DNA of 64,000 nt from Natrialba magadii ATCC 43099 (GTDB lineage Archaea; Halobacteriota; Halobacteria; Halobacteriales; Natrialbaceae), in NCBI RefSeq assembly GCF_000025625.1, contig NC_013922.1:2046001-2110000 (forward strand), read 5' to 3'. Below the pieces are notes generated by a model that saw nothing but the letters and a program-made list of their open reading frames with translations, was not told the origin of the DNA and did not search any database. The translations under genes and the position numbers were made by a program. Positions 43,817 through 53,482 of this stretch are shown here, piece by piece. Position 1 is the stretch's first letter, and the number at the start of each line of letters is the position of its first letter.

Positions 43817-46189
43817 CTACGTCGTCGCCTCGGGCTCTGACTCCGGACCGGCCTTGTCACCACCGCGGCCGCCACCGCCGAAGAGTCGGCCGCCGCCGGT
43901 GAGTAGGTACAACACGCTGAGTCCTAGCATGTAGGTCAGTGCGATCGGAATCGCGAACAGGAGCATCGTCAGGATGCCCTTCGGACTGGCGATGGCCGCG
44001 ATGGCGAAGATACCGACCACGACCGGCCGCCAGCGTTTGAGCATCGTCCGGTAGCTGATGATGCCGCCGACGTGGAACAGCGCCATCGTGACGATGATGT
44101 TGAAGAGGAAGCCGATACCGATGGTCGTGAAGATCACCAGCCAGAAGAAGCTGCTGATCCGGTAGGAGACCACCATACCGTTGGTGATTGCGTCCGAGAC
44201 GAGGTACGAGATGACGGCGGGTGCGACCCAGAAGAACCCGAGGTAGGTCCCGAACGCAAAGCCGCCAAGCAGTGAGCCGCCCCAGACGACGAAGACGCGC
44301 CGGTCACCGCGGACCAGGCCGCGCTCTTTCATCGCCGGCCAGCTGTAGTACAACACCATCGGAAGGATGGCGACGATGGCCGCGAGTACACTCACCTTCA
44401 CCTCGAAGATCAGCACTTCGACCGGGTGAAGTGCGATGACGATGTCCATCTCCATGATGAGCTCGTCGAGAGTCATCCCGGCCGGATCGACGTCGTTTCG
44501 GACGGCGACCTCGTGGAGGACGTGCTCCGGAACGCGGTCGAGGAACATGGTGAGAATCCATCCGAGTCCACCCTGGTAGAGCCAGAAGAACGTCCCGCCC
44601 ATGACGACCATGAAGACGGCCACGATGCGGAACATCTTCGAGGTGAGGCTGTTGAGGATGAACGCGATGTCGTAGGCGTAGCCGCCGATATCGTCCTCGT
44701 CAGTTTCCTCCTCGGTGAACGGATCGAGCATGCCGGCGGCCGTACTCGCAAAGAGGCCGCCTTCCTCTTCGTCGTCGGTGTCGGCGTCGGTCTGGCTCAG
44801 TCCGTCTCCCTGGATGTCCTCACCTTCTCCTTCTGCGCCCTCTTCGCCCTCTTCGGCCGCAGCTTTTGCTTGCTGCTCTTGTAACGTATCGAACCGATCC
44901 AGAATCGCCTGGGCCTTGTCTCGGTCGTCGTCGTACATCGCCTTCCGAGCCGTCTCCATGGCTCGATCCTCGTCCATCTTGAGGAACACCGTCGCCGGCA
45001 CCTCCTCGATGTCCTCGGGCGTGAGCATCTCGAAGTCGACGTCGTCGGGATCGCTCGCCGATCGAATGTCTCCCTCGCGTGGGTACACCGGTGCCTGCAA
45101 CACTTTGAGCGTGTAGACGAACAGGCCGGCCAGCCCCAGTCCGAGGGCGACCACGAGACCTATCGCGACATCACCGAGCAAGCCGTACTCGACGGCGACC
45201 GACTCGAGTCCGAGCGGGCCATCGGGGCCGGGGTGTGCCCAGTCAGGGAGGGACGGATAGATCGACTGCTCGAGGTAGTCGAAGGCACCCTGATTGACGG
45301 CTGCGGCGATAGCGGCCGCAGCGACGACTAGTACAGCGACGAACTGGATAACGAGTCGTTTGAGGTGGTCGGTTCCGGTGCCGTCGGTTTCGGCTGCGCC
45401 GCGTCGTCGGATGTTCGAGACGACTTTGGCGAGCCCGAGACTGAAGATGTAGAGGACGACCATCGGCATCGCCCACATGATGAGTGTAAATGGGTCCGGT
45501 GGGGAGAACAGCGCGCCGAAGAGGGTGACACCGACAATCGCGTGGCGCCACTTGTCCCGGAACGTCTCGTAGGGGACGATTTCGGTGTACGAAAGGACGC
45601 CCATAAAGAGCGGCAACTGTGCCGCAAGGCCGAACGAAAGCGTTAGTAGTGCCATGAACTCGGTGAACTCGGTGATCCCGAAGCTCGGCTTGACGCCGGC
45701 GTTGACGGCGTTGCCCGCAAGGAAGTCGAACGCGTACGGGAAGAAGATCGAGTAGGCGTAGGTAATACCGATACAGAAGAGGACGACCGACGTGATGCCG
45801 AAGCCGGCCATGTACTTTCGCGAGATGGGGACGACGCTCTTGTAGCCGCGGCGGCGAAGCGCGTCGCGGGAGAGATACAGCAGTGCAGGAATCGCGAGCG
45901 CGACCCCGACGAGCATTCCGATTTTCGCCTGTAAGAGGATCACTTCGAACGGCGTTCGCGTAATCAGGTCCGTCGAACTCGCGACGTACGGCGACATCTC
46001 TGCTTTCGCCGTCGCTTCGAGAAAGTCCCAGATGAAGACGCGCAACGCATAGAAGGAGCCGATAAAGCCGATAACGAAGACGATGAACACCTTCTGCAGA
46101 TGCGTCTGCGCGCTCGAAAACATCGCGCCGAGGGTTTCGCGCCCACTGTTAATCGCGCGGGCGGTATCCTCATCGACGGCAGAACTCAT
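43817..46189 (-). CDS. tatC2: Fused two-domain twin-arginine translocase TatC (TatCt type)
   Basis: About 790 residues. It contains two TatC-like domains in one chain. The first spans about residues 20-290 (LQKVFIVFVIGFIGSFYALR, FEVILLQAKIGMLVGVAL, FGITEFTEFMALLTLSFGLAAQLP). The second is in the C-terminal 300 residues (LIMEMDIVIALHPVEVLIFEVKVSVL, WLVIFTTIGIGFLFNIIV). Both carry the TatC core ExxxxxK/xFG-type segments, and extra helices and an acidic loop join them. Haloarchaeal TatCt has about 14 helices. I start at ATG 46189 (MSSAVDEDTARAIN), because a TATA-like TTGATAACT lies 30 bp above it; an ATG at 46213 adds eight residues. Confidence 0.9.
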   Translation of the reverse strand: MSSAVDEDTARAINSGRETLGAMFSSAQTHLQKVFIVFVIGFIGSFYALRVFIWDFLEATAKAEMSPYVASSTDLITRTPFEVILLQAKIGMLVGVALAIPALLYLSRDALRRRGYKSVVPISRKYMAGFGITSVVLFCIGITYAYSIFFPYAFDFLAGNAVNAGVKPSFGITEFTEFMALLTLSFGLAAQLPLFMGVLSYTEIVPYETFRDKWRHAIVGVTLFGALFSPPDPFTLIMWAMPMVVLYIFSLGLAKVVSNIRRRGAAETDGTGTDHLKRLVIQFVAVLVVAAAAIAAAVNQGAFDYLEQSIYPSLPDWAHPGPDGPLGLESVAVEYGLLGDVAIGLVVALGLGLAGLFVYTLKVLQAPVYPREGDIRSASDPDDVDFEMLTPEDIEEVPATVFLKMDEDRAMETARKAMYDDDRDKAQAILDRFDTLQEQQAKAAAEEGEEGAEGEGEDIQGDGLSQTDADTDDEEEGGLFASTAAGMLDPFTEEETDEDDIGGYAYDIAFILNSLTSKMFRIVAVFMVVMGGTFFWLYQGGLGWILTMFLDRVPEHVLHEVAVRNDVDPAGMTLDELIMEMDIVIALHPVEVLIFEVKVSVLAAIVAILPMVLYYSWPAMKERGLVRGDRRVFVVWGGSLLGGFAFGTYLGFFWVAPAVISYLVSDAITNGMVVSYRISSFFWLVIFTTIGIGFLFNIIVTMALFHVGGIISYRTMLKRWRPVVVGIFAIAAIASPKGILTMLLFAIPIALTYMLGLSVLYLLTGGGRLFGGGGRGGDKAGPESEPEATT

Positions 46190-46213
46190 TTCCTGTGCAG
46201 GGGTAACTGACAT

Positions 46214-46223
46214 CCAGTTATCA
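46214..46223 (-). promoter_or_regulatory. Candidate TATA box of tatC2
   Basis: On the minus strand this reads GGTTGATAAC. It is about 30 bp above ATG 46189 and supports that start. Confidence 0.45.
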
Positions 46224-46332
46224 ACCTTTCGAGTCAGGGACCCCCTGACAACGGAATCGTCCGTGAGACGGCCCCGAATTCGGGATCGGTCATCCGGCTT
46301 GTCACTCTCTCGCGGTGCTCGTAAGAAAAAGG

Positions 46333-46340
46333 CCTATAAC
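46333..46340 (+). promoter_or_regulatory. TATA box of tatC1
   Basis: CCTATAAC lies about 29 bp above ATG 46366. The two tatC genes are divergent, with starts about 176 bp apart. Confidence 0.6.
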
Positions 46341-46365
46341 TGGCGGCCTATCTATATCTCGATAG

Positions 46366-47511
46366 ATGTCGGACGAGTCGGCGGACGCGGGGGAGACTGT
46401 GGACCCCGATGAGGACCCTGCGAACGGAGACGAGGAGCCGTCGCCATCGTCTGAGTCGGATGCGCCGGAGACGTCGGAGGGTGCGGACGCGGATGCAGAC
46501 ACAGACGCTGAAACTGAAACTGGTACTGATACCAACGCTGACTCCGCTTCCGCTTCTGATTCCGAGACCGACTCCGGCGCTACTGCTGATTCTGACGCTG
46601 ATTCCGACGCTGATTTCGGCCCTGACCCGGATGCTGATTCGGATTCAGACTCAGATTCCGATTCTGACGCCGACCACCCAGTCGAAACCGACGGCGAAGG
46701 CGTCGTTGGCGGCCACGAACCCGGCTCAGAGTCAGACGACCAGTCATATCCCGACCCCGATGAGGACGTTGGCGGTATTTCGACGCCGCCGGACGACCAG
46801 GAGATGCCCCTCGCCGACCACATCGAGGAGATGATTCTCCGCGTTGCGGTCGTCTTGCTCTTCGCGTCGGCCGGGACGGCGATCGGACTGCTTGGCGCCT
46901 CGCAGGCGATCGAGCACATCTGGTTCAACGTCTTCCCGTACGAGATCGAGAACGTCCCACCGCCGCACGTCTATCACCCACTCGAGTTGTGGCTGACCCG
47001 AATCAAGGTCTCGGCACTGCTCGGCATCATGGTCGGGCTGCCGGTATTCGTCTACCAGTGTTACCGGTTCATGAAGCCTGGGCTGTACCCACACGAGCGC
47101 AAGTACTACCTGGCAGCCGTGCCCACGAGCGTGGTGCTCGCGGGGATCGGAATGCTGTTCTCCTACGTGCTCGTCCTGCCGATCCTTTTCGAGTACTTCA
47201 CGTTCTACGCAGAGGGGAGCGCGGATATCGCCTACGCGCTGGGTGACACCTTCGACCTGATCATCACGCTGATCGGCTTCCTCGCCATCGTCTTCCAGAT
47301 TCCGCTGTTCATCATGCTCGCGATCATGATGGGCGTGACAACCCGGCGCTGGCTCGTGGACAAACGCCTGTACTTCTGGGCGGCCTTTTTCGGGCTGGCG
47401 TTCATGTTCACGTTCGACCCGACCGCGATGGCTCCGATCCTCGTGGGAATTACGATGATCCTGCTGTTCGAGGGGACACTGCTGATCCTGAAGTGGGTTG
47501 GCGTAGACTAA
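46366..47511 (+). CDS. tatC1: Twin-arginine translocase TatC with long acidic N-terminal extension
   Basis: 381 residues. The first 145 are an Asp/Ser/Ala/Glu/Thr-rich tract (SDSDSDSDADH at its end) with no counterpart in bacterial TatC. The core follows: MPLADHIEEMILRVAVVLLF, the conserved HPLELWLTRIKVSALLGIMVGLPVFVYQCYRFMKPGLYPHE stretch with the FxxPGLYxxE motif, and six helices to the end. TatC receives twin-arginine proteins, which haloarchaea use for most secreted proteins. Many of those substrates are in this window (3629, 25958, 53683). Confidence 0.92.
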   Translation: MSDESADAGETVDPDEDPANGDEEPSPSSESDAPETSEGADADADTDAETETGTDTNADSASASDSETDSGATADSDADSDADFGPDPDADSDSDSDSDSDADHPVETDGEGVVGGHEPGSESDDQSYPDPDEDVGGISTPPDDQEMPLADHIEEMILRVAVVLLFASAGTAIGLLGASQAIEHIWFNVFPYEIENVPPPHVYHPLELWLTRIKVSALLGIMVGLPVFVYQCYRFMKPGLYPHERKYYLAAVPTSVVLAGIGMLFSYVLVLPILFEYFTFYAEGSADIAYALGDTFDLIITLIGFLAIVFQIPLFIMLAIMMGVTTRRWLVDKRLYFWAAFFGLAFMFTFDPTAMAPILVGITMILLFEGTLLILKWVGVD

Positions 47512-48350
47512 TCCCGTTCGCTCTTGTCACAACTGGTGCCACGAACGATGCTTCCGCGAGGAGTGTGATCATGTGTCTAATCACCGGTCTCTCGACTCTC
47601 CCGACTCCTCGATGAGAACGCTGTGCCTGTATGTACACGCAGCGTGTCTCCTCCAAATCGCCCGCTCTCGTTCACGCATCGTTTTCTGCCGAAGCTCGGT
47701 CACACGTTCGTTCTTCGTTGCAGAGCCTACTCGAGTAGACGTCCGATCACACGCACTCGTTGGTGGGTTGCCCGTGCTCGCCGGCGTGATCGGAGCTGCT
47801 CGACGGCGCGGGTGCACGTGCTCCACGACGGCTTGTGATCGTGATCGTGATCGTGATCGTACTGGCGTACCCACACGGATGCTTCCTCACACCGTCTTCG
47901 CTCGGCTGTGCTGATTCCAGCTACGCTCGGCGTTGCTTCGACGTAATCTGGCATCGTTGAGCACCCTTGTATCTCGAGTAGCCGCATCGTCGTTGCGTGA
48001 CCTTCCTGCCACGAACACCGTCACTGTCACTGTCACTGTCACTGTCACCGTCACTGTCACCGTCGAACGAGTTCGTCAGTACATGCTGGCAGACGAAACG
48101 CCGAGTGTGGTCCGACACCTGCTCGTGGCGTCCGTCTGGACTCGCGAGAAAACAGCTTGGAGCCGACCAACGAACGAAGCAGGTCCGTTACGGGTTTCGT
48201 CAACGAACTCTCCGCACTCGCTGCTGGTGTGCGTTGTGGGGCGTTTATCGACGTCTCGTAATTGCGGAGCAGTAAACAGGTGCGGGAGCCGGCTGTGACC
48301 ACCATTCAAATCACAAGAGGAACGGACAGCCATCCAGCATTCGCGGCCGA
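47512..48350. other. Long intergenic stretch with microsatellites
   Basis: 839 bp without a supported gene. Simple repeats are GATCGT at about 47838-47860 and GTCACT-type at 48019-48065. Open frames on both strands have no conserved features and are interrupted by the repeats. The sequence from 48070 to 48290 has slight coding-like bias and may be a decayed gene. Confidence 0.6.
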
Positions 48351-48764
48351 TCAGTCAGCGGACTGCTGGTGACCGGATTGGTGTTCAGTTTGCGATTGTG
48401 CCTGTGCCTGTGGCTGTGCTTGTCCATGCCCATCGTCCGTTGGGAGTGCGATCTGAACGATGTCTCGCGTCTGTCGACCCAGATCGGTCGCAAAGCGCAG
48501 GACGTTTTTCATTCCCTGTTCACCAGGTGCGCGGTAACACGCGATCAGCGACCACATCACCGCGACGCCGATCGAGCCGGCAGCCGAGAACGTCATGCCC
48601 ATCGTGCCGTAGGTGAACGCATAGATGCCACCGATCGTCATCGAGGGCACACTCGAGCCGAGAGGGACGCGAGCCGAGGCGTCTTTGATCGTTGGTGCAA
48701 GGAAGACGATCGAGAGAATGCTTCCAGCGAGAAAGACCAGGTCTTGCCACATCATTCCCATCAT
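48351..48764 (-). CDS. Small membrane protein, four hydrophobic segments reduced to three
   Basis: 137 residues, starting MMGMMWQDLVFLAGSILSIVFLAPTIKD, followed by VPLGSSVPSMTIGGIYAFTYGTMGMTFSAAGSIGVAVMWSLIACYR. There are three hydrophobic segments, then a Gln/Ala repeat (QAQPQAQAQSQ). It resembles short haloarchaeal membrane proteins seen on chromosomes and in proviruses, but I cannot name the function. ATG 48764 follows a TATA-like TTTTTACT by about 27 bp; an inverted repeat TTACTC...GAGTAA overlaps that promoter (48774-48792). Confidence 0.65.
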   Translation of the reverse strand: MMGMMWQDLVFLAGSILSIVFLAPTIKDASARVPLGSSVPSMTIGGIYAFTYGTMGMTFSAAGSIGVAVMWSLIACYRAPGEQGMKNVLRFATDLGRQTRDIVQIALPTDDGHGQAQPQAQAQSQTEHQSGHQQSAD

Positions 48765-48773
48765 CAAAAGTGC

Positions 48774-48792
48774 TTACTCGGTAGTGAGTAAA
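48774..48792. promoter_or_regulatory. Inverted repeat overlapping a promoter
   Basis: TTACTC and GAGTAA arms with a short spacer lie directly against the TATA-like element of the membrane-protein gene at 48351-48764. A repressor bound here would block TBP/TFB. Confidence 0.4.
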
Positions 48793-48917
48793 AAGTCTCT
48801 CGGTGTTGAAAACCGAACGGAAACCGGACTCTCGCGCAAATCTGGTTGTTTAATCACTGGTACTGACGCTGACTAGTGACAGTCACCAGATAGTGGGCAT
48901 TCGTCCGACTCTGAGAC

Positions 48918-49277
48918 TCAGCGATGTGACCGCGTTCGCACCGCCGCGTACTCACGGGCAGCCGCCAGCGACCCCGCACCGTCATACTGGGTCGAAAAGA
49001 GCACCATGAACCGTCGCGCGAGTTCGTCACAGCGTTCGAACGTCAACACCGTCCGCACCTGGTGGCGCTCACTGCACTCGAGTTCCGGATAGCTCGTGAC
49101 GGTCAGCGCGTAGCCGGGCTGGTCGTCGCCGTCGAGCGAGGCGGGAGCGACTTTCAGCCGCAGGTCGCTGGTGCTGTGGTTGTCGAGTCGGTATTGCCGT
49201 TCTCGCTCGCTTTGGGCAGGGGTGTACGCTCGGGCGGTGTGGACGGCCCACTCGGGCGGTAGATCGGCGTCGTCCAT
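48918..49277 (-). CDS. Conserved-type small soluble protein
   Basis: 119 residues without hydrophobic helices: MDDADLPPEWAVHTARAYTPAQ at the start, then LRLKVAPASLDGDDQPGYALTVTSYPELECSERH and FERCDELARRFMVLFSTQYDGAGSLAAAREYAA. The pattern of alternating strands then a helix suggests a small alpha/beta domain. I do not recognise the family. It is on the same strand as larE but 182 bp away. Confidence 0.68.
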   Translation of the reverse strand: MDDADLPPEWAVHTARAYTPAQSERERQYRLDNHSTSDLRLKVAPASLDGDDQPGYALTVTSYPELECSERHQVRTVLTFERCDELARRFMVLFSTQYDGAGSLAAAREYAAVRTRSHR

Positions 49278-49459
49278 CGCCTACTGCTACTCGATTGGGT
49301 GTGACGTTCGTATCGTCTCGTGCAATATTGTCGGACACTGTGGTTGATACTGGGTCAGCGGCGTATTTGGGTAACAGAATCGCGTTATATTCTGACCGAA
49401 CGGATACTTCTGACCGAACGATTCGGACGAACGAAAACCGACGGGCCGCGAGCCGGCGC

Positions 49460-50299
49460 TCAGTCGTCTGACCCTGTCGCAACTGTGTCGTCCGATTCAG
49501 GGCTGACGCTTCCCGTCCGATAGCCGTGGAGGTCGAGCGTGACGTGGTCGAAGCCCAGGTCCGAGAGTTCCTCGCGAACGGTCTCGACGAACTCGTGCTG
49601 GAGGGCGCGCTCGAGTTCCGCGGGCGAGACTTCGATGCGTGCGAGCCCATCGTGGTCGCGCACGCGGAACTGGTCGAATCCCCACTGGCGCAGCAGTGCC
49701 TCGGCCTGTTCGACGCGCGTGAGCCGTTCTTCGGTGACCTCGAGTCCGGTCGGGATGCGCGAGGAGAGACACGCCATCGAGGGCTTGTCCGCCACCGAGA
49801 GCCCGTACTGGTCAGCAATGGCGCGTACCTCGTCTTTCGCGATGTCGTGGGCTAACAGCGGCGAGTGGATCTCGAGTTCCTCGACGGCCTGCAGCCCTGG
49901 CCGATGGCCCGCACCGGGGTCGTCGGCGTTGGTCCCGTCGCAGACGGTTTCGATCCCAAGGTCCCGGGCGGTCTCGATCATCTCGCCGAGGCGCATCGTT
50001 CGGCAGTGATAGCAGCGCTCGTCGTCGTTTTCGACGAACTGATCACTCTCGAGTTCGGAGAAGGAGACGATTTCGTGACGGATGCCGATTTCGTCGGCGA
50101 CGCGTGTTGCGTCCTCGAGTTCGGCTTCGGGAAGCGTCTCGCTCTTTGCGGTGCAGGCGACGGCATCGTCCCCGAGCGCATCGTGGGCGAGCGCGGCGAC
50201 GACACTCGAGTCGACGCCGCCGGAGAAGGCGACGAGGACACCGTCGTGGGTGGCCAGTTCGTCGCGGGCGGCCTCGCGTTTCGCCTCGACCGTTGTCAT
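49460..50299 (-). CDS. larE: ATP-dependent sulfur transferase LarE-like
   Basis: 279 residues of the N-type ATP pyrophosphatase superfamily. The PP-loop is VAFSGGVDSSVVAALAHD near residue 25, followed by CYHCRTMRLGEMIETA, CDGTNADDPGAGHRPGL, and KPSMACLSSRIPTG, which has the Cys that serves as sulfur source in lactobacillar LarE. LarE donates sulfur to the pyridinium dinucleotide of the nickel-pincer cofactor of lactate racemase. larB, larC and larA are not seen here. The CxxC near residue 95 is part of the standard family motif. Confidence 0.88.
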   Translation of the reverse strand: MTTVEAKREAARDELATHDGVLVAFSGGVDSSVVAALAHDALGDDAVACTAKSETLPEAELEDATRVADEIGIRHEIVSFSELESDQFVENDDERCYHCRTMRLGEMIETARDLGIETVCDGTNADDPGAGHRPGLQAVEELEIHSPLLAHDIAKDEVRAIADQYGLSVADKPSMACLSSRIPTGLEVTEERLTRVEQAEALLRQWGFDQFRVRDHDGLARIEVSPAELERALQHEFVETVREELSDLGFDHVTLDLHGYRTGSVSPESDDTVATGSDD

Positions 50300-50384
50300 G
50301 GCCTTGCGTTCGGACTGCGCGGGCAAAAGCGCGTTGTCGTTGTCGTGTGCTGCCGGCCCCTTCGTTTCGCCGTTGGGACCACTC

Positions 50385-51668
50385 TCAATCGTCGAGCGAT
50401 TCGTTGATGCCACCGCGCAGCCGCGTTGCGGGGAGCAACATGCCGGTTTCCCGGTAGACGCCGCCGAGCAAGATTGCACCGGCGATCAGCGGCATGACCG
50501 CGCAGGCAGCGTACACCGGTGCGAAGCCGACGACTTCGACGATCGGGATGGAAATCAGCGGGCCAAGTCCGCCGCCGACGTCGCCGAGGACGTTGTTGGT
50601 CCCGGCGGCGCGTCCCATCTCGTCGTTCGGTGTGAGGTCGGCGAGCAACGCCATGAGGGGGCCGCTCGTCCCACCCTGGCCAGCGCCGATGAAGATACAC
50701 GCGAGGGTGAGCGTTGCGACCGAGTCGGCACCAGCGAGGAGGATAAAGCCGACGAACGAGACGACCAGAAAGACGAGCAGTGTCGGGATACGCGAGTTGG
50801 TTCGATCGCTCACGAAACCGCCAAGGAACATGAAGACGGCCGCGGCGAGGACGGTAACGGCCATGAAGATACCCGACGTCCCCTGTGCGTCGAAGCCGAG
50901 AACACCGATGCCGTGTTCGTCGAGGAAGAGGACGAGCGTCGCGAACAGCGCGCCGATGTAGGCAAACAGGACGGCGAAGTTGACCAGACCGACGGTGACG
51001 GTGGTCAGGCTCGTGTCGATGTTCCACGGGGAGACGGTCTGGCGATTCTCTCCCTCGACGTGGGTCTCTGGAACGGTCATGTAGGCCATCACGCTCGCGA
51101 CCAGTGCGAACGCCGTGGCGACGATGAACGCGGCGTTGATACCGGCGACTTCACTCACGATACCCCCGAGGACGAGTCCCGTCGGGAAGCCAAAGATACT
51201 CCCGCCGCGGATGAGCCCCATGCTGGTTCCGCGCGAACCGCCCTTGCTGACGTCTGCAGCGATGGTGTACGCTGTCGCGAAGACGAGCGCGCTGCCGATC
51301 CCCCAGACGAGTCGCGCGAGGAGGAACCAGGCCTCGGGAAGCGGTGCGACCATCGCGATGACGTAGCCGAACGTACCGACACTCTGGATGAGCAGGCCAG
51401 CGATGAACGGCGTTCGGGTGCCGATGCGGTCGACGAGGCTCCCGGCGGGTGCGTTCGCGACGAGCCGCGAAAACCGGTTCGCACTCAGGATAAAGCCGAC
51501 AAGAAACGGCGAGATTCCGAGCAGTTCACCGAGGTTTGGTAGAATCGGAAAGATAACACCGCCGCCGAAGCCGACGAAGAAGGTACTGGCAACGACGGAG
51601 CCGATGATGAGATACCGTCGTCTCGAACTGTATTCCGCTTGTCCGTCTGCAGTCGTCGTATCGTCCAC
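50385..51668 (-). CDS. Major facilitator superfamily transporter
   Basis: 427 residues with twelve helices. The N-terminal half shows LSANRFSRLVANAPAGSLVDRIGTRTPFI, with the DRIGTR MFS signature, and the second half VSDRTNSRIPTLL. The pattern resembles multidrug-efflux-type MFS proteins, but the substrate is unknown. It is upstream of larE on the same strand with an 85-bp gap, so co-transcription is possible. Confidence 0.87.
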   Translation of the reverse strand: MDDTTTADGQAEYSSRRRYLIIGSVVASTFFVGFGGGVIFPILPNLGELLGISPFLVGFILSANRFSRLVANAPAGSLVDRIGTRTPFIAGLLIQSVGTFGYVIAMVAPLPEAWFLLARLVWGIGSALVFATAYTIAADVSKGGSRGTSMGLIRGGSIFGFPTGLVLGGIVSEVAGINAAFIVATAFALVASVMAYMTVPETHVEGENRQTVSPWNIDTSLTTVTVGLVNFAVLFAYIGALFATLVLFLDEHGIGVLGFDAQGTSGIFMAVTVLAAAVFMFLGGFVSDRTNSRIPTLLVFLVVSFVGFILLAGADSVATLTLACIFIGAGQGGTSGPLMALLADLTPNDEMGRAAGTNNVLGDVGGGLGPLISIPIVEVVGFAPVYAACAVMPLIAGAILLGGVYRETGMLLPATRLRGGINESLDD

Positions 51669-51807
51669 GTGTCCGTTCTCACTGACTACTCGGTCAGTTC
51701 CACGTAATGGTCTGTCGGTTCCGGCAGGCCGGCCCGTTCACTCGCCGCCGGCAGTCAAACGCGCGCCGGAGCGTTAAGGGGCCGCTCGTGGTACCAGACG
51801 AGAGCAG

Positions 51808-52428
51808 ATGTCTGTACTCGCTCGGCTCCCATCATCGCTCGTTCCACAGTCCGTCCGAGATCAGTCAGAAACAGATAGCGGGGGCGCGTCGGCAACTCAA
51901 TCTGCGCCCGCATCCACGCCGCCGCGCGATCGGTCGCGGACAGCGCACGTTGCCGGTGCCGCTGTCCGCGGCTTGCAGGCTGGCTTCGTCGCGACACTCA
52001 TCATGACCGCGTTCCGCCTCCCGATCTTGCGCTCGCTACCACCCTCCGCAAACTTCTGGACGCAGTACGTCGCTCGTGACGACTCCGATCCGGGTGACCA
52101 CCCGATCGCGGGGCTCGTCTTGCACCTCCTCTACGGCGTGCAGGCCGGTGCCATCTTCGGCGGCCTCTTCGCGCTTCAGGACGCAGAGCGCTCGATCGAA
52201 CCCGAACAGCGCGGCATCGTCTGGGGGAGCGTCTTCGGCATGGCGCTCTCGGCATTTGGCTCGCAGTTCATGCTGAAAGAGTTACTCGACGTCCGTCTCG
52301 AGAACGACGAACTCGCGCTGTTCCACGCCAGCCACCTCGTCTACGGCATCGCACTCGGTGCCTGGGTCGGCTCGCGCACCGAAGGCGTCGAAGACCCAGC
52401 GCGGGAGTACGGCTACAACGACGAGTGA
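51808..52428 (+). CDS. Membrane protein of haloarchaeal type
   Basis: 206 residues. A Ser/Thr/Pro-rich start of about 45 residues precedes about four hydrophobic segments (RGLQAGFVATLIMTAF, HPIAGLVLHLLYGVQAGAIFGGLFAL, RGIVWGSVFGMALSAFGSQFML, HASHLVYGIALGAWVGSR). No catalytic motif. It is 75 bp before the metallophosphoesterase gene and may share its transcript. Confidence 0.7.
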   Translation: MSVLARLPSSLVPQSVRDQSETDSGGASATQSAPASTPPRDRSRTAHVAGAAVRGLQAGFVATLIMTAFRLPILRSLPPSANFWTQYVARDDSDPGDHPIAGLVLHLLYGVQAGAIFGGLFALQDAERSIEPEQRGIVWGSVFGMALSAFGSQFMLKELLDVRLENDELALFHASHLVYGIALGAWVGSRTEGVEDPAREYGYNDE

Positions 52429-52502
52429 GCAGCTCTGCGCTGACACACCGTCTCGAGTGCACGCCGCTTCCCGCCCTGCCACCCTGAGACACCACCGATC
52501 AG

Positions 52503-53444
52503 ATGGCGCGTCCACACACCGGTCAACTGCTCGCCCGGTTCGCTCGACCCACCGCAGCCGAGCCGACGCGCATCGCCATCCTCTCGGATGTCCACCTCGC
52601 GACCGACGCGACCGGCACCTGGAAAGTCTTTCACCGCACCGAACGCCACCTCCGAGCCGCTGTCTCGGCGGTCAATGACCGCGCGTTCGACGGCGTCGTC
52701 GTCGCGGGCGACCTGACGCGAAACGGGACGCCGTCCGAGTTCGATCTGTTCGACGACCTCGACGAGTTCGACCCGCCCGTGGTCGCAGTCCCCGGCAACC
52801 ACGACTTCCCGACGACGTTCGACGAACACGACTCACTGCCCATCCGGTCGTTCGAGGACCGGTACACCCCCGACGGGCTGCCGTTTCACGTCCAGTTCGG
52901 CGACCTCCACGTCTTCGGACTCGACAGCCACGCCGCGACCCCCGGTTCACCCGCCGAGACCTGGGACGGCCGCATCGATTCGGCACAGCTCATGTGGCTC
53001 GACGAGGCCCTCTCCGCCGCAGACCCCGACACGTCCATGGTCGTCGTCCACCACAACCTGCCCGCGACGGGTGACCTCTACGAACGCTACCGCGCCGAAC
53101 TCCCCGTCGAGGGCACCGTTCCCGGCTTCACCAACCCCGAACCGCTGGTCGAACTGCTCGTCCAGCACGACGTCTCGCTCGTCGTCACCGGCCACCTCCA
53201 CTTCTCCGCCGTCGAACGGGCCGACGGCGTCACCGAACTCACCGTCCCCGCTGTCTCCTCGTTCCCTCACGCCCTCGTCGCACTCGAGTCCGACCCGCGC
53301 GGGACGACAGTACGATTGGTGCCGTTGACCGACGGGGAAGGGATGGTCGAGTCGATTGCCCACGGCTGGGAGAAGGATCGGGTGTTGCTGTCGGCGGCGC
53401 AGCTGGCGACGCTGCCGCTGGTCGAGGACGATGGACTCGAGTAG
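52503..53444 (+). CDS. Calcineurin-like metallophosphoesterase
   Basis: 313 residues with every core motif: RIAILSDVHLA (DxH), GVVVAGDLTRNG (GDxx), VAVPGNHDFP (GNHD), MVVVHHNLP and VVTGHLHFS (GHxH). It has a dinuclear metal site and hydrolyses a phosphoester; this group includes cyclic-nucleotide and lipid phosphatases. No signal peptide. After the GHLH motif a beta-rich C-terminal region includes VPAVSSFPHALVALESD. Confidence 0.9.
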   Translation: MARPHTGQLLARFARPTAAEPTRIAILSDVHLATDATGTWKVFHRTERHLRAAVSAVNDRAFDGVVVAGDLTRNGTPSEFDLFDDLDEFDPPVVAVPGNHDFPTTFDEHDSLPIRSFEDRYTPDGLPFHVQFGDLHVFGLDSHAATPGSPAETWDGRIDSAQLMWLDEALSAADPDTSMVVVHHNLPATGDLYERYRAELPVEGTVPGFTNPEPLVELLVQHDVSLVVTGHLHFSAVERADGVTELTVPAVSSFPHALVALESDPRGTTVRLVPLTDGEGMVESIAHGWEKDRVLLSAAQLATLPLVEDDGLE

Positions 53445-53482
53445 TCGGGTCCTTTTTGTTAGCTTTGTTGAAATACTCATAA

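Noticed and set aside
47573-47914. Open frames in the 47.5-48.3 kb gap
   Set aside because: They run through microsatellites and give Arg/Ser/Asp or His/Asp repeats with no conserved segment.
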